From: Sarocladium kiliense
Taxonomy: Eukaryota; Ascomycota; Sordariomycetes; Hypocreales; Sarocladiaceae
Length of the DNA stretch: 64,000 nt
Assembly (NCBI GenBank): GCA_030734395.1
Contig: JAUZTG010000016.1
Location: 2,232,001 to 2,296,000 of the forward strand
Reading direction: 5' to 3'
The translations under genes were made by a program, and so were the position numbers. The notes under the pieces are model-generated. The model made no database searches and was not told the origin of the DNA. It was given only the letters and a program-made list of their open reading frames with translations. Below are positions 23,693 to 35,630 of this stretch, piece after piece (position 1 is the first letter of the stretch; each line of letters opens with the position of its first letter).

Positions 23693-24564
23693 ATCGCAAC
23701 CCTCTTGATATCCTTGGGCATACGAAATCCCATTTGGACATTGTTAGCATTTGTTCGCGATTGTACAGTATACTCCTTTATACCCTCGATGTGTTGTGAG
23801 TTCGCCGTACATATTTCCCATGTGTGGGCGCGAAGGGGAATGTTTTCATTGGGGAGTTTTTTGTCGACTCTTGCATCAGCTTTGGCGTCCTGGAATTTGT
23901 TCACACTGGTGGTGGCTATTGACCAGGTCATGTGTCGAGTGGACTCGTGATTGTGAAGAGGAGGAGCTAGAATTGTGACCGACGGTCGCAACTGAAGTGT
24001 AGGTGGCTTGTCTGTGGCAAAACTGCCTAAAGTGCTTGGACGTGAATACACTGAAAGGTTAATTCGAAGATGTGCCAAATGAGTGAATGAGCCACTGTCT
24101 TTCGATCGCTCATCTTCGTAGACATTGACGCGCTAGTAGAAGCCCGGGGTACTTTAACGCAATCGGGACACGCGACTTAGCTTAGGTGCCTTAGCTCGGA
24201 GCCAGCATCACGTCACGATTTGGTGCAAGTGGCGAGACAGGTGATTCTTACCCTACACATTCCTTCACATGTACTTCATGTCATACGATTTAATCACCTC
24301 TTCCTCTTCACCCGATTTGCTTCCTTTGGCTGGACTTCTTCGCTACCTACCACAACACGCGTCCTGTACAAATACCGAATCCTCATCAACTTTCACCCCT
24401 TGGGTACATCACCCCACGATCGGATTGTCGTCACCTCATCCTGACTTGCTAACGTAGCTAAAGAGCCGGTTTGACAGTTATCTCATCCAAACGAACGTTC
24501 ATCCATAAGCGAGCACACATCGAGCATCCCTATCGGATTTCGGAAACATTACATCGTACTCAAA
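23693..24564. other. Intergenic between the FHA gene and the 108-residue gene
   Basis: About 870 bases holding the 3' region of the FHA gene and the 5' region of the next gene. No gene or distinct element is seen. Confidence 0.4.
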
Positions 24565-24967
24565 ATGGCCGACAATAAATTGACCTCACAGAATCCTCCC
24601 TCCACGGAGCCAGCAGCCTCCTCTGCCACCACTTCGTCGCACTCTATCCCTTCTCACCCCGCCCCGACAAATGCTGCCGCCACATCCAGCGGCGTGCAAG
24701 CTGATGCTCAGAACCCAGACGGTCAGTAGATTATCCCTGGCATTGACATCCATGCCACCTCCGCAGAGGAGCGCGATTGCTAATAAGCTGTCTACAGCTG
24801 TTCCAGCACGTCAAATTGACTCAGACCGTGGCATGCGAAACACAAGCAGCTGGAAACCCCGCTTTGGACGCCGTCAGAGCTGGGACAAGGAAGAGCAGAA
24901 GCATGCTCTCCAGATGACGGGTCTGCAGGACGTCAAGGCTTGCCCTGGATTTAGCGAGAACAAGTAA
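24565..24967 (+). CDS. Small conserved-looking protein of 108 residues, function unknown
   Basis: Two exons, 24565-24721 and 24798-24967, joined in phase 1 (GTCAGT...CTACAG). The first half is Ser/Thr/Ala/Pro-rich and probably disordered. The second half is ordered-looking and charged: SWKPRFGRRQSWDKEEQKH then LQMTGLQDVKACPGFSENK. The change from low-complexity head to Trp/Arg/Lys-rich tail, the clean splice and the sensible codon choice support a real gene. I recognise no domain, signal peptide or membrane helix. It is convergent with the WNEPDG-repeat gene (about 250 bases between stops). Confidence 0.65.
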
Positions 24968-25215
24968 TTGTCCAAAGGGAACAGGACATAAGGAAGGATC
25001 ATCACGGCCTGCACAGTGCATGAGAACGACAATTCATGGCTGGAAGAAAAGTTGGGTTTAAATTGCTTCATCCATAAGTTGGGGGAGGTGGCCCATGGTA
25101 CAACGCCAGGAAGGGTATACATTCCGTACTCCAAACAAATAAAAAAGGAAATCATACTGCAATCCTAATTCAGCGCGCCCTTTCACCTCTAGGGCTTCTG
25201 AACCAAGTCGACCCT

Positions 25216-28200
25216 TCACAATCCCCGTGGGCCGAGCCCGTCCAGGCCCCCTGTGCTGAAGAATTCGGCCATGACGCCGACAGCATAGGCGATCCCAACG
25301 GTCAATGTGCCTCCGACGATAATCCTACGTCCGAGGCTCTTCCTTTTTGGCCGGCTGGGTTCCTGGTCAGCCCGGGAGCCGCTGAATACTGGCTCTTCCT
25401 TGCGTACTTCAATGTTGGAGCGAAACGGTGGTTCGGGCTTGAGATTGTCGCTATCCGCAAGTGACTCATAGTTCACGAACCCAGTTGGACTTGCGAAATT
25501 GCCCATAACCGGCCTGCCCATGAGGTCAATGGGATTCACAGGATTTTGCCCTAAGTATTCCGTGGCAATATCCGGTGATGCGGGCCGCACTTTACGGAAA
25601 ATGAGGACGTCCCCACTGCCAGAGATGACTTCATAGCCCTGGGAATGAAGTGAGGCAAAGTGAGGAAGGAACCGAGCTGGATTTGATAGCTTCAGCATGA
25701 CCTCTGCGGGAGATAATGGTTGCTGCTGATCCAGGACGCCCGATGTCATTTCAGCTACGTTGACTGACTGTGTTGTCCTATCGAAGGCGAGCACCTTGTA
25801 TGTGCCTTCTTCCGCTGTGGGCTCTTGAGAGGCACCAGGTGCCGACGGTGAAGTTTTGCCATCAGCGGTCTTTGAGTGGTAATGGCTGACCATAGTCGGC
25901 CAAGTTTGGACGCCCTCACACTCCACTTCGTAACTTGTTTCCAGGCCCTGAGGGATCTTAGAATAAGGATCGACGATATCATGCATGGGAGAGCGTCCTG
26001 AAAGGTGTCGTGTTGAGGTCACCCTGTCGAGGGCTGGCTCGATACGCGACTCGGTCATAGGGAAGCTCTCGTCCATTGAACTCAATTCGAAGTCATCCTT
26101 ACAACTATGATCTGGTATCGCAGCCGCTCTGCTGTCGTTGCCCTGCATATGCTCCGGAAGGAGCGAGGCGGACTCGGAACGAGCAGACCATGATTCAGTA
26201 AAATCCTCGGGAAAGTCTCGGACATAATTGCCTGTCAGTGATTCTGGTGCAGTCTGCTTCGACTGTTGGACAGTTTCTTGGGCTTGGACTGAAGCAACAT
26301 CCCAAGTTGAGTCATGATGAGCTTTGTCTTCGTCGAGCTTGCGGTGGCGGTCTTGATCTGCCTTGTCGCAAGACATGCGGGCACGAATCTGCGCCGCAGT
26401 CAAACTCTCCAGATCTTCCAGGTCCTGTTGAAAATAGTGTCGGCTGCGCGAGTTGGGATGTGATCCGAAGTGTTCAGTGTGGTGAAGCTTGTCGAATGCG
26501 TCGAGTCCAGTATATTCCGATGATGAATGCTCACTGGCCACACCTTTTGGCTCATTGTGATAAACTGGCTTGTACTCTTCCAAGTCCTGATACGCTTTGG
26601 TGGCTTCTTCCGGATGCGTAGGATAAGGTGTGTCAACTGAGTCCATCTTCGTTGACCGATATAGATCTAAATCATCGTATGCTTTAGAAGCCTCCTCGGG
26701 ATGAGCGCGGCTCGACACAATCTCTGCGTCCAATCGCAATTCCTCGTCGTAAGCTTGCAAATCTTCGTAATTCTTGCTTTGCTCCTCGGCAGTTAGCTTC
26801 GGCAAACCATCAGGCTCGTTCCATTGCACTGCACCATACAAGTGCAGATCGTCATAGTTCTTGGATGCTTCCTCTGGCGTTGGTTTCTGCAAACCGTCAG
26901 GTTCATTCCAATGCACAGGCCCGTACTTATGCAAGTCATCGTAGTCAGCTGGGGGGCTGACCACGTCAACCTTCGCTTGAATGGGCTCTGCCTTCGTAGC
27001 CGGATCCATTTGGGATGCGGCATGAGCGTCTATGACTTCTTCCGGTGCCGTGAAGGGCTCGGAGTAGGTATCCAAATCGTCGTAATTCTTTGACTGTTCC
27101 TCAAGAGTGGGCTCGCGGAGGCCTTCAGGTTCATTCCATTCTATCGGTTTGTACTTGTCGAGATCCTCGTATTTCTTTGACAGTTCTTCCGGTGTAGAGT
27201 TAGGAAGACCATCAGGCTCGTTCCAGTGAACAGCGGTGTACTTGTCAAGATCATCATAGTTCTTGGATAGTTCCTCTGGTGTGCTTGCAGGCAAGCCATT
27301 CGGTTCATTCCACTTCACGGCCGTGTACTCAGGAAGGTCGCTATAGTTCTTGGAAAGCTCTTCAGGCGTCTTAGGCCGCAGACCTTCGGGCTCGTTCCAG
27401 GAGACCGGCTTGTACTTGTCCAGATCCGAATACGCCTTGCTCTTCTCCTCAGGGCACTTGTCAGGGAGACCATCCGGCTCATTCCAAAGCATTGGCCCGT
27501 ATGTCTCTGCATGGCGAGTAGCATTAGAATAGCGCGTATGAATATCAGAATCATTGTAGCCGGGCGTAGAAGATGCCGGCGCTGGCCCTTCCGCTGTCAT
27601 GACAGGTGAGGCGGATTCAGGGGTCGCAGCTTTGCGGAGGTGTCGGCGGCGGTTCGAGTTGTGGCGCACCGAGCCCTTAAATTTGACTTGAGAAGGAGAC
27701 AGAGGAACGTTGTGATGATCCGTCGTTGCTGTTAACACATCTTCGGGCGAAACATCTTTTGGCGCGTGGTGGCTGGCCAGGTAATTCTGGATGTTGCGCA
27801 AAGGTGACATCCAAAGGTCGTGTTCATATGATGCCTTGCCACGGCTGCGAAAAAGGTGGTCGATGGCATCACGTTCGGCATCTTCGATGTTGCGACCAGG
27901 TCGAAGACCCGAGATGTCGTCGGACCAGGATTGAACCTTGTCGGGGTTGACATATTCCGCCTCGGAAGTGCGTTTGTCAGACATGAAGTGGGCCATGGCC
28001 CTCTTCATAGCGAGTTTTGCATCGTGAGAGCGGGAACCATTGTCCCAAGACAGCTTGCGACTGATGGTGTCCATATAGCAGTAGCGAGGCACGCGATGAC
28101 GTCGGCAATCGTGCCGGTGATCAACCTTGATGTGAGAGCACCATGGCCCCAGGTGCAGGCTTCTGGTGTGTATTACTGCCGGTGAAATCGACCTGGACAG

Positions 28201-28248
28201 AGCTGCCCCCGTGCGAGGGGGAATGCGGGCAGCTGTAGCGATGGCCAT
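25216..28248 (-). CDS. WNEPDG-repeat protein, probably mitochondrial membrane; function unknown
   Basis: A single exon. I start at the ATG at 28248 (MAIATAARIPPRTGAAL; 1,010 residues) because that N-terminus is Arg/Ser/Ala-rich and free of acidic residues for about 40 positions, like a mitochondrial presequence. The open frame upstream is Pro/Cys-rich and probably 5' UTR. Residues about 250-570 hold nine units of a 29-residue repeat with consensus DLxKYxxVxWNEPDGLxxxTPEELSKNY, listed separately. After a charged, low-complexity stretch comes an ordered block (LSPAEVMLKLSNPARFL...GYEVISGSGDVLIFRKV), then a basic segment (RPKRKSLGRR) and one membrane helix (IIVGGTLTVGIAYAVGVMAEFF) 13 residues from the end. 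This suggests a tail-anchored inner-membrane protein, but no function is known to me. Confidence 0.75.
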   Translation of the reverse strand: MAIATAARIPPRTGAALSRSISPAVIHTRSLHLGPWCSHIKVDHRHDCRRHRVPRYCYMDTISRKLSWDNGSRSHDAKLAMKRAMAHFMSDKRTSEAEYVNPDKVQSWSDDISGLRPGRNIEDAERDAIDHLFRSRGKASYEHDLWMSPLRNIQNYLASHHAPKDVSPEDVLTATTDHHNVPLSPSQVKFKGSVRHNSNRRRHLRKAATPESASPVMTAEGPAPASSTPGYNDSDIHTRYSNATRHAETYGPMLWNEPDGLPDKCPEEKSKAYSDLDKYKPVSWNEPEGLRPKTPEELSKNYSDLPEYTAVKWNEPNGLPASTPEELSKNYDDLDKYTAVHWNEPDGLPNSTPEELSKKYEDLDKYKPIEWNEPEGLREPTLEEQSKNYDDLDTYSEPFTAPEEVIDAHAASQMDPATKAEPIQAKVDVVSPPADYDDLHKYGPVHWNEPDGLQKPTPEEASKNYDDLHLYGAVQWNEPDGLPKLTAEEQSKNYEDLQAYDEELRLDAEIVSSRAHPEEASKAYDDLDLYRSTKMDSVDTPYPTHPEEATKAYQDLEEYKPVYHNEPKGVASEHSSSEYTGLDAFDKLHHTEHFGSHPNSRSRHYFQQDLEDLESLTAAQIRARMSCDKADQDRHRKLDEDKAHHDSTWDVASVQAQETVQQSKQTAPESLTGNYVRDFPEDFTESWSARSESASLLPEHMQGNDSRAAAIPDHSCKDDFELSSMDESFPMTESRIEPALDRVTSTRHLSGRSPMHDIVDPYSKIPQGLETSYEVECEGVQTWPTMVSHYHSKTADGKTSPSAPGASQEPTAEEGTYKVLAFDRTTQSVNVAEMTSGVLDQQQPLSPAEVMLKLSNPARFLPHFASLHSQGYEVISGSGDVLIFRKVRPASPDIATEYLGQNPVNPIDLMGRPVMGNFASPTGFVNYESLADSDNLKPEPPFRSNIEVRKEEPVFSGSRADQEPSRPKRKSLGRRIIVGGTLTVGIAYAVGVMAEFFSTGGLDGLGPRGL
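26540..27500 (-). repeat. Tandem 87-base coding repeat (29-residue WNEPDG units)
   Basis: Within the 1,010-residue protein the element WNEP recurs seven times, plus one YHNEP copy and one degenerate YSEP copy. Adjacent tryptophans in the best-kept central copies are exactly 29 residues (87 bases) apart. The first WNEP is at residue 255 (27486-27484) and the last, HNEP, at residue 564 (26559-26557). Each unit pairs an acidic YxDLxKY helix-like part with an aromatic WNEPDGL part. Confidence 0.85.
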
Positions 28249-29241
28249 TGTGCTCGTAATCACATGCCCAACAACTGGAGGCGGCGGGGGACAGTGACGA
28301 CGAACGGTCGGGCGGATACAGCGTTCATACCAGGATATTGGGGAGCAGCAGACAAACGATTCGAATGCGAGCAATGGCAGAATTCTTGATGTCAAGAGTG
28401 AAGTGCAACAACGAAAACGAAAGCCAAATGCTGTAGTGAACAGCAAAGGAGCACGAGTGAGGGGATGTAGGAGTGAAGGAGGAATGAGTGGATGGGCGAA
28501 CGGGACGGGACAGCTCGGGAGAGGAGAAGACCTGGGGTTGTGGAGCCACTGCAGCATTGTCCAGGTTCCCCGCACTCGTCAGAGGGCCACCGGGACCGCT
28601 TCGACTGTACCGACGCTGACGAGGGATGGAAGGCCACCAGCGCACTCTGTTGTGTCAAGCCCTGGCAATGGATCGGGCACGACCGCTGATCTCAGATGAT
28701 GTGCGACATGAGGCCTAAGGGGTCGAGCACTGTGCGCACAGTCGCCTCGTTGACAAAGATATCTCATGTAGGCATCCACCGTCGGCTTCTCCATCAAAGT
28801 TGCGTGACATACGATGGCTAAGATCGAGACGAGTCATCAGCCACACTGTCATCAGCCACACCTCCAATGGCATTAGCCACCAGACGTGGGGCAGCGCCGT
28901 GACATCACCCCGAAGGAGTCACTCTGAGCCTTTGCTCCCCACCATTGCAAACCCTCGATCTTCGACAGAGGTGCGAGTGTGCACGCAGCTCCACGAGACC
29001 TACTACTGTCACCCGGGGTGATTCTGCAACCGGTGTGAAAAATTCAGCCTTCGCATTTGGAGCCATCTCACATTTGCACCTTGTTTTGGCGCAGCGTTCA
29101 TAGACACCGCATGCCCACGACCTCAACTCTTTGCTTCGGTCTCGTCCGACCACACATACAACCGACCTCCGAATCCTCCGCATAACCGCCCTTCCACCTC
29201 CAAATTGCGCTTCGAAGGCGTCCGTGCTGTTTTCACACAAA
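28249..29241. promoter_or_regulatory. Divergent promoter region, WNEPDG gene and listerin gene
   Basis: About 1 kb. A 14-base sequence (gtcatcagccacac) is repeated in direct tandem at 28833-28846 and 28848-28861, with a decayed third copy near 28871. Frames antisense to the WNEPDG leader show no features. No gene is seen. Confidence 0.45.
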
Positions 29242-32200
29242 ATGAAGCGAGGCCAAACACCAAGGTCGGGGCCAGGGACTCAGCACGCTCTTCCCACCCG
29301 GTTTGGCGGCTTCGCTTCCCAGCAAAGCGCATCGACACTTTCGTACCTTGCCGAGCCTCCTTCAATATCTTCGATCTCCAACCCTCATGTGGTTGTAATG
29401 CTCAAGAATGTTCTCAAGAAGGACAGCACGACCAAGGGCAGGGCACTTGAGGAATTGGTTGGCCACGTCCAGGAGGCCAACGAAGATGTGGAGGACGCTT
29501 TGCTAGATGTTTGGGTAAGTCTTGTTTCGCCTCATTCCGGTTCACATGCTAATCTCTTGACTAGGTCCAGATATATCCGCGAATCTCCATCGACAACTCC
29601 CGCCGGGTCCGTGAGCTTTCGCATACCTTGCAGTTCGAACTGCTCAAGTCTGGCCGAAAGCGAATGGAGCGTAGGCTATCAGGTATCGTGGCTAGTTGGT
29701 TAGCGGGAAGTTTCGATCGCGATCGAGCCGTAGCTCGAGCAGCCAATGCCGGCCTGACGTCTTTTCTCGATACCCCAGAGAAGCTGAAAGCGTTTTGGCT
29801 CAAGTGTCAGTCTCAAATTCTTGACTTCGCCATCGAAGCAATCCACGAAACACACGACACCCTGAGTGACGAGCGAACGACCACACGAGAGGACGCTGAT
29901 ACAAAATATTTTCGAGTCGTGTATGCCGGTCTTTGCTTGGGGCTTGGTCTGCTCCAAAGGGTCCCCGCGGACTCTCTATCACACTACCAATCCCAATACG
30001 AGCAATTTCTGGGCGACGACACGATCTGGAAGCTAATTGAAGCGCCGGATTCATCGGTTAGGAAGGCAGTCTGCCACCTAATGTTCGCCTGCCTGGATCG
30101 AAGCCTCCCATATGCCAACACTAAGCAGGCGAGAGACGCTTTTGTCCTGGGTGGCCTACGCAAAACACAAACAGGAACAGCTCTAGAATACGTCCGAGCC
30201 TTGTCTAAGCTCACAGAGGCACACCCGGAAATTTGGACTGAAGTACAGAGGAAGAAGTCGCCCTTCTCCCGCCTCTGTGCTTTCATCACCAAAGGTTCGC
30301 AGGGAAGTCCACCTAAATTTTGGGAACAGCTGGACAACTTCCTCCAAAAGCTCCCAGGAAGTTTTCAAGGCGTTTCAGGTCTCGAGCATGCCCTTGAGCT
30401 CATTGGTTCTCTACAAAGCGGCATTCGAAACCGGGAGGAGCCAAGAACAAATACGTCATTTGCATGGAAATGCTACATCGATACTGCAAAGAGGTTATCA
30501 GCCAACTTGTCTCCAGGGGATCAGCTGGTGTTTGCGTCTGACACATTGTTCCCACTATTTGAGCGGTTCTTATTTTCGACCCCTGGAAGTGATGATGGCA
30601 TTCCGCTTGGGCCGAATGCCATGGCAATGCTAGTTGAAGCTCATAATGCGCTGGCCCAAAGTTCTGATGAAACGCAGGCGGCACTGGTCAACGAATGGGA
30701 CAAGCTCGCAGCAATTTTCTGTTCCAATATCGCAGGTGTTCTTCCTGAGGTGTCAAAGGACTTCCAGACATCACAAGAACGCCTCAGCGAAGAAGGGCGA
30801 AGATGGTTTGGACTTGTTGGTGAACTTCGCAGCGACTGTGATGAGCTCAGCACAGCTTCCATCGTCACTGAGCCCTCTAGGAAGGTCGTTACTCTATGCT
30901 TCCAGCTCCTCAAAAGTCGCAACATGAAGCCGTACGGCGTAGCCCGCGTGTTGGAGTTCGCGTTGAGTAGCTCTAGGCACTTGTTTGATGGGGCCCTTGG
31001 CAGTCAATGCATCGAGCTTTTGTCGTCTGTACCAGGCAATGACGTGGAAACGATGGTCAAATCCCCTTCTGCTTTGAGCTTGATATCATCGCTGCAACTC
31101 ATCAGGGGCATACCTGCGCATAACACCATCGCAAAAGAAGTCTGGGAAGCTTGGATGAAGCTCATACTTGAATTGCCGCCCAGTCCGACTCGCACCAGTG
31201 CCGTTGTGCAGATGATCTCCTCAAACGATATATCGAGGCTCGTACAAGAAACAGCCACGCTCCAGGACGAGATTTCCAACCAAATTGTTCGAGCCGGCCG
31301 GGACTCAGCTCACGATTGGAACTTGATGGACGCTGCTATTCAATACGATGCTATGTCTTCGTCTACCATTCGTAGAGTCGCGCTGGAGCTCATTGCACTA
31401 CTCGATGAAGACCAGGCTCATACATCATCGTTGCTCGTAGCTCTGGAGAAGCTGGTCAAAGCACATCGCACGACTTTCGTCGAGGACGAAACCCTTCATA
31501 CGGGACTTGTTCGCCATCTGATCGGTCTCAAGGAGACGCAAAACTCTGATGTTTCTTCCAAAGTATCGAGGATACGTTCCTTACTTGGCGAAGACTTACG
31601 CAGCACGCTACTGCCGATTGTTACAATTATTCAACAGAATCTCGACTCAGCTGGGCCTCATTGTCTTAATGTCGAATTGCTTGCCCAGCAAGCGCAGGAT
31701 GCTCTTGAGGGCGGCGCGTCAGAGGATGATATCTTTCCCAACACTAACTCGTTCATCGAGTCCTTGCTACCATTTCTTCGGAAGCCTGTCGATCCTGCCA
31801 TGGCAATCATGAATTCCATTGGTGACACAGTGTTTCTAGTCAGCCACCCTGACGATCCCAGCACATATCGTCCGCCACCGCGAGACTCCGATGGCCGCTC
31901 AATTCCTGCGCGCATGGCTCTTTATGTCTGCCATCTCCTGGACAAGGGCCACAAAATCTCTGCCCTGCCAACAAAATTCCAGGTCGAAGTTCTTTATCTT
32001 CAGGCACTTGTTGCGCAACTTGTTTCGGACCAAATGTCCCTCGATGCTCACGATGGTCTTTGGCTGTCTCTTGACTCTCCTGCAGCGTTGTCTCAAGTTG
32101 AGTGGTTGGTATCTACGTCGCGACGCCAGCTACTCGCTCTCACTGAATCATGCACCGACTGGTCTGACACCATAGAGAGTCAGTCAAATATCATGCCACA

Positions 32201-34215
32201 GGTTGTCAAGTTCCTATCTCAACAGTCCATGGCCCTGACGCCGACAGCATTGTACAGTTCTCGTGTGCTGGTAGAGATCTTTCAGACTGTTGTAGAGAAG
32301 AATGGTCTACCTTCAGCATGGGAAGAGAAGTTCTTGACTCCCGATGTCTTGAAAGGAGCGCCTGACAGAGCCCCACTTACAGCCGCTCTTCTCTCCGGCA
32401 TGGGCATCTCGCTTCGGCCGTTGAAAAGTGTGAACACACTTTGCAATCGCTTGGTCAGCGACATCACAGCTGCTAAGGCCTCTACAGAAAAGTCCACAGT
32501 GACGTTGTCTCTCATGACTCTCTGTGGTTCCATCTATGATGCCGGCCTGCTTCCGATTCCGAGCAATCGCGTGGTTTTCGCGGTGAAGCAAATCACTGAC
32601 TGGCTCGAGGATGATTCAGAACTAAGTCACGAATTCGCCAGTGCCTGTCTAAGATGCCTGGGACAACTCCTGCCCTGTATCAAAGAGGTTTATGGATCAG
32701 TCTGGGAGAAAACGCTGCAATATTGCGTCAAGTCTTGGGAGCGAGTTAGCCAATACTCTCCGAGCAGCGTTCTACCTCTACTACATGCGTCGCTCAAGTT
32801 AACCAGGGAGCTGCAGGATATGGAAGATGTCAACGATGATCTTGAGGAGGCTTTGTCTGTCTTCTCAAAACAAAAGGGTGCCAGACTTGTCAACCTCCTC
32901 AGACTCGACCGGGGAGTCCATAGTCAGCCACAAGAGATCGTTGATCGCCTCCTATGCCGAGAAGTCGAGAAACTCTCAAAGAGCCAGTTACCAGAGCCAG
33001 AGGACCTTTATGGGCTGATCGCTTCTGAGTCAGAAGTTGTTCAAACAGCTGCCTTCACCATGCTGCACCGTATCATTCCAGAACAGCAAGAACAGAAGTC
33101 CGTCGACATTCTGCTCGATAAGTCTGGTAAGTTTTCGGTTCCAAAAACCCTCTCCCTTTCTGCTACTTATCAGATGACCAGATGCCCGTCTTCCGGACGA
33201 GTTACTTTCCTTACTGCTTGATGCGCCAACGCTCGAGCAATTCAGTGACGAGGTGCTCTCTACGTTCCCGCTTTCCATCCGGGGTTACCTCCTATCGTGG
33301 AAGTTGATCTTCGATGCATACGCAGCATCACCTTCCAAGATCCGAATGGATTTTACAGAAGGTATTGAGACCGACAACCCTGTCAACCCGCTGCTGGACT
33401 TTATGTTTGATGTCCTTGGACATTCAGCTGGTTATCCTCTCAAGCTTGACAAGGAGAAGATTACTCGGGACCACATCAGGGACTTTGACATCAGACTAGC
33501 GGAAGCTGAACAAGAGGAGATGAGCATGCATTGGCTTTTGTCTCACTTGTTTTATCTTACTTTGAAGTACCTTCCCGGCCTGTTCCGCCGCTGGTTCCAA
33601 GATTGCCGCTCTAAACAAACCAAAATGGCCGTTGAGTCCTGGACGGAAACATTTTTTTCGCCCTTGATCATCGAGGAAGCACTCGAGGAAGTACAAATTT
33701 GGGCTGACAGCACCGACTTTGATGCACCAGGTGAGGCAGAGCTTATCATCAAAGTATCGAAGGGGGGGAAAGAAGTGTCCGTCTCGTATGAGATCGATGA
33801 GTCCCAGGGCGGCATAAGCATCAAACTGCCGAACGGCTTTCCTCTCGATGGCGTAACCGTAAAGGGCATTCGCCGTGTTGCAGTGGACGATCGCAAATGG
33901 CAAAGCTGGATAATGACCACACAGGGTGTGATCACCTTTTCCAACGGCAACATCATCGACGGCATACAAGCCTTCAGGCGCAACCTTACAGGTGCACTGC
34001 AGGGCCATACAGAGTGCGCCATCTGCTACAGTGTCATCTCTTCCGACCAACGGGTGCCCGAAAAGAACTGCACAACCTGCAAGAACCTCTTCCATCGTCT
34101 GTGTCTGTACAAATGGTTCCAGACTAGTAACAACAACACTTGTCCACTCTGTCGAACGCCTATCGATTTCGCCGGGGCGACGGGTCTCAAGAGGAGAAAC
34201 CTTCAACACCCATAA
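29242..34215 (+). CDS. LTN1: Listerin, E3 ubiquitin ligase of ribosome quality control
   Basis: Three exons (29242-29514, 29565-33126, 33182-34215) encode 1,622 residues. The N-terminal block MKRGQTPRSGPG...FGGFASQ and LKNVLKKDSTTKGRALEEL is the conserved Ltn1 start that contacts Rqc2 and the 60S subunit. A long alpha-helical HEAT/ARM-type middle follows. The C-terminus carries a RING of C4HC3 spacing from C1557 (CAIC...CTTC...H..C...CPLC) to C1602. In Saccharomyces, Ltn1 marks nascent chains on stalled 60S subunits for the proteasome. The last intron is placed to end at GATGACCAG, since an earlier AG would break the frame into the conserved C-terminal part. Confidence 0.93.
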
Positions 34216-34364
34216 TGCTCTTTTCGACTAGCATGCCTGCGTGCTCACTCGGATGACCATCACATCCATGGAACAAAAAGGTACGCTAGCGGGCAAAATG
34301 CGTAGTGTATCTGTGTTCAGTCTTGAGTAGTCAGAATACGGGACTCCAGAATCTGCAACTAATG

Positions 34365-35630
34365 TCAACGTCCGTTTTTGTCTCGATATTGCTGTTTCCG
34401 TGCAGGGCTAAGCCTCACCTGGTCTGCGGTTGCTCTTTTCCCGTCGAATCGAACTAGCATTGCCACAAGATTCCTGAGATCTGGATCTATATTTGGCAGA
34501 ATTGCCGTCCAAGGACGTTGAGGGAAGACTGTCCAAAGCTCAAAAGGCGATACCTTGAAATCCGCGGCTTCCGGCCATGTTTCTTTGTTTGGTGTGCCCA
34601 AGGTCTTGAAAATACTGAGAATAAGTCCAAGCTGATTCCCATCCTCATGTACGCCTCGCGACTCGAATAGTGGGGTGGGCGGACTCTGCGCGGCCTCGGC
34701 AAGCATGACTCCAAAAGCCCACATGTCAACGGAAGTACCATAGCTTTTATTGCCAAAGAGGACTTCTGGTGCGCGATAAGGCCCAGTGCCGATGTCCAAA
34801 ATCTTGTCATCTGGAGGCTCGCTCTGAGCCGACAAGACTGGAGACCAAGCAGTACCAAAGTCGGATAAAAATGCAGGACCGTCAGGCGTTTCCAGAAGGA
34901 CGGCAGATGGCTTCAGATCCCGATGAATTATTCCTTGATTGTGTACACTGTGTAGGGCATGCAAGATATCCCGGAAAATTGATCTGATCTGCTGGTCATG
35001 CAACGCACCAGACTCAAGCAAGCTTGTCAGCGTATAGGGCATGTACGGAAATGCCATGACCAGTCTCCGTTCCTGATCACGAAAAGCTTCCCGGAGAGGT
35101 ATGCATGGCGGTTTGAGTTGTTGGAGAATCTTGACTTCTCGCTGAGGATTGTGCGGCTCGAGGTGCTGATGGGTGACGATCACCTTTAAAGCAGTGCCTT
35201 CTGAGCGGTAGACTTCGGATGTGACCCCGTCTGCGAACAAGTGACAGTTGCTATAAGGACCAATCCGGAGTCCTAAAGCGGTGTTGTGATCGCTGAACTC
35301 AGCGTTGTCCCGAGGCGGTTGGTGATCTCTAATTGTGTGGGCTGCTGCAGCGCATGATTGTTCGTAATCCGCCTTACACGCTGAGTTAACCAAGGATACT
35401 CCCCATAGATAGACGAAGTACTTAGTGCCTGTACCTTCGATGTTGCTTCACGGTAAGCTTTCTGTTCAGCTTCAACAGCTTCCGTCATAGAGGCCAAGTT
35501 CCTGGCGGGAGGGCATGTCAGTGACTCGGTACCTCCAATGTACCGCCATGCCTCCAGTGCCTTACATTTTGCGGATCATCTCATAGCGATCGAGCGCCGA
35601 GACCTGTGAGTGCCATTCCACGGAAGCCAT
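34365..35630 (-). CDS. CDK-like protein kinase (CAK/Csk1-type) with altered catalytic loop
   Basis: Three exons, 35630-35566, 35501-35435 and 35372-34365, give 379 residues. The two short 5' exons add 44 residues (MASVEWHSQVSALDRY...) and join in phases 2 and 0. Kinase landmarks are a poor glycine loop (FADGVTSEVYR), K107 in ALKVI, alpha-C E123, catalytic D196 in HRDLKPSA, D215 of DFG, and APEVLFG with the CDK-like SVDMWAFGVMLAE. The loop Asn that normally follows HRDLKP by two positions is Ala201 (codon at 34904-34902), so a metal-binding residue is missing. The closest groups by layout are monomeric CDK-activating kinases (Cak1/Csk1), which also lack a proper glycine loop. It is either a divergent active kinase or a pseudokinase. 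Confidence 0.75.
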
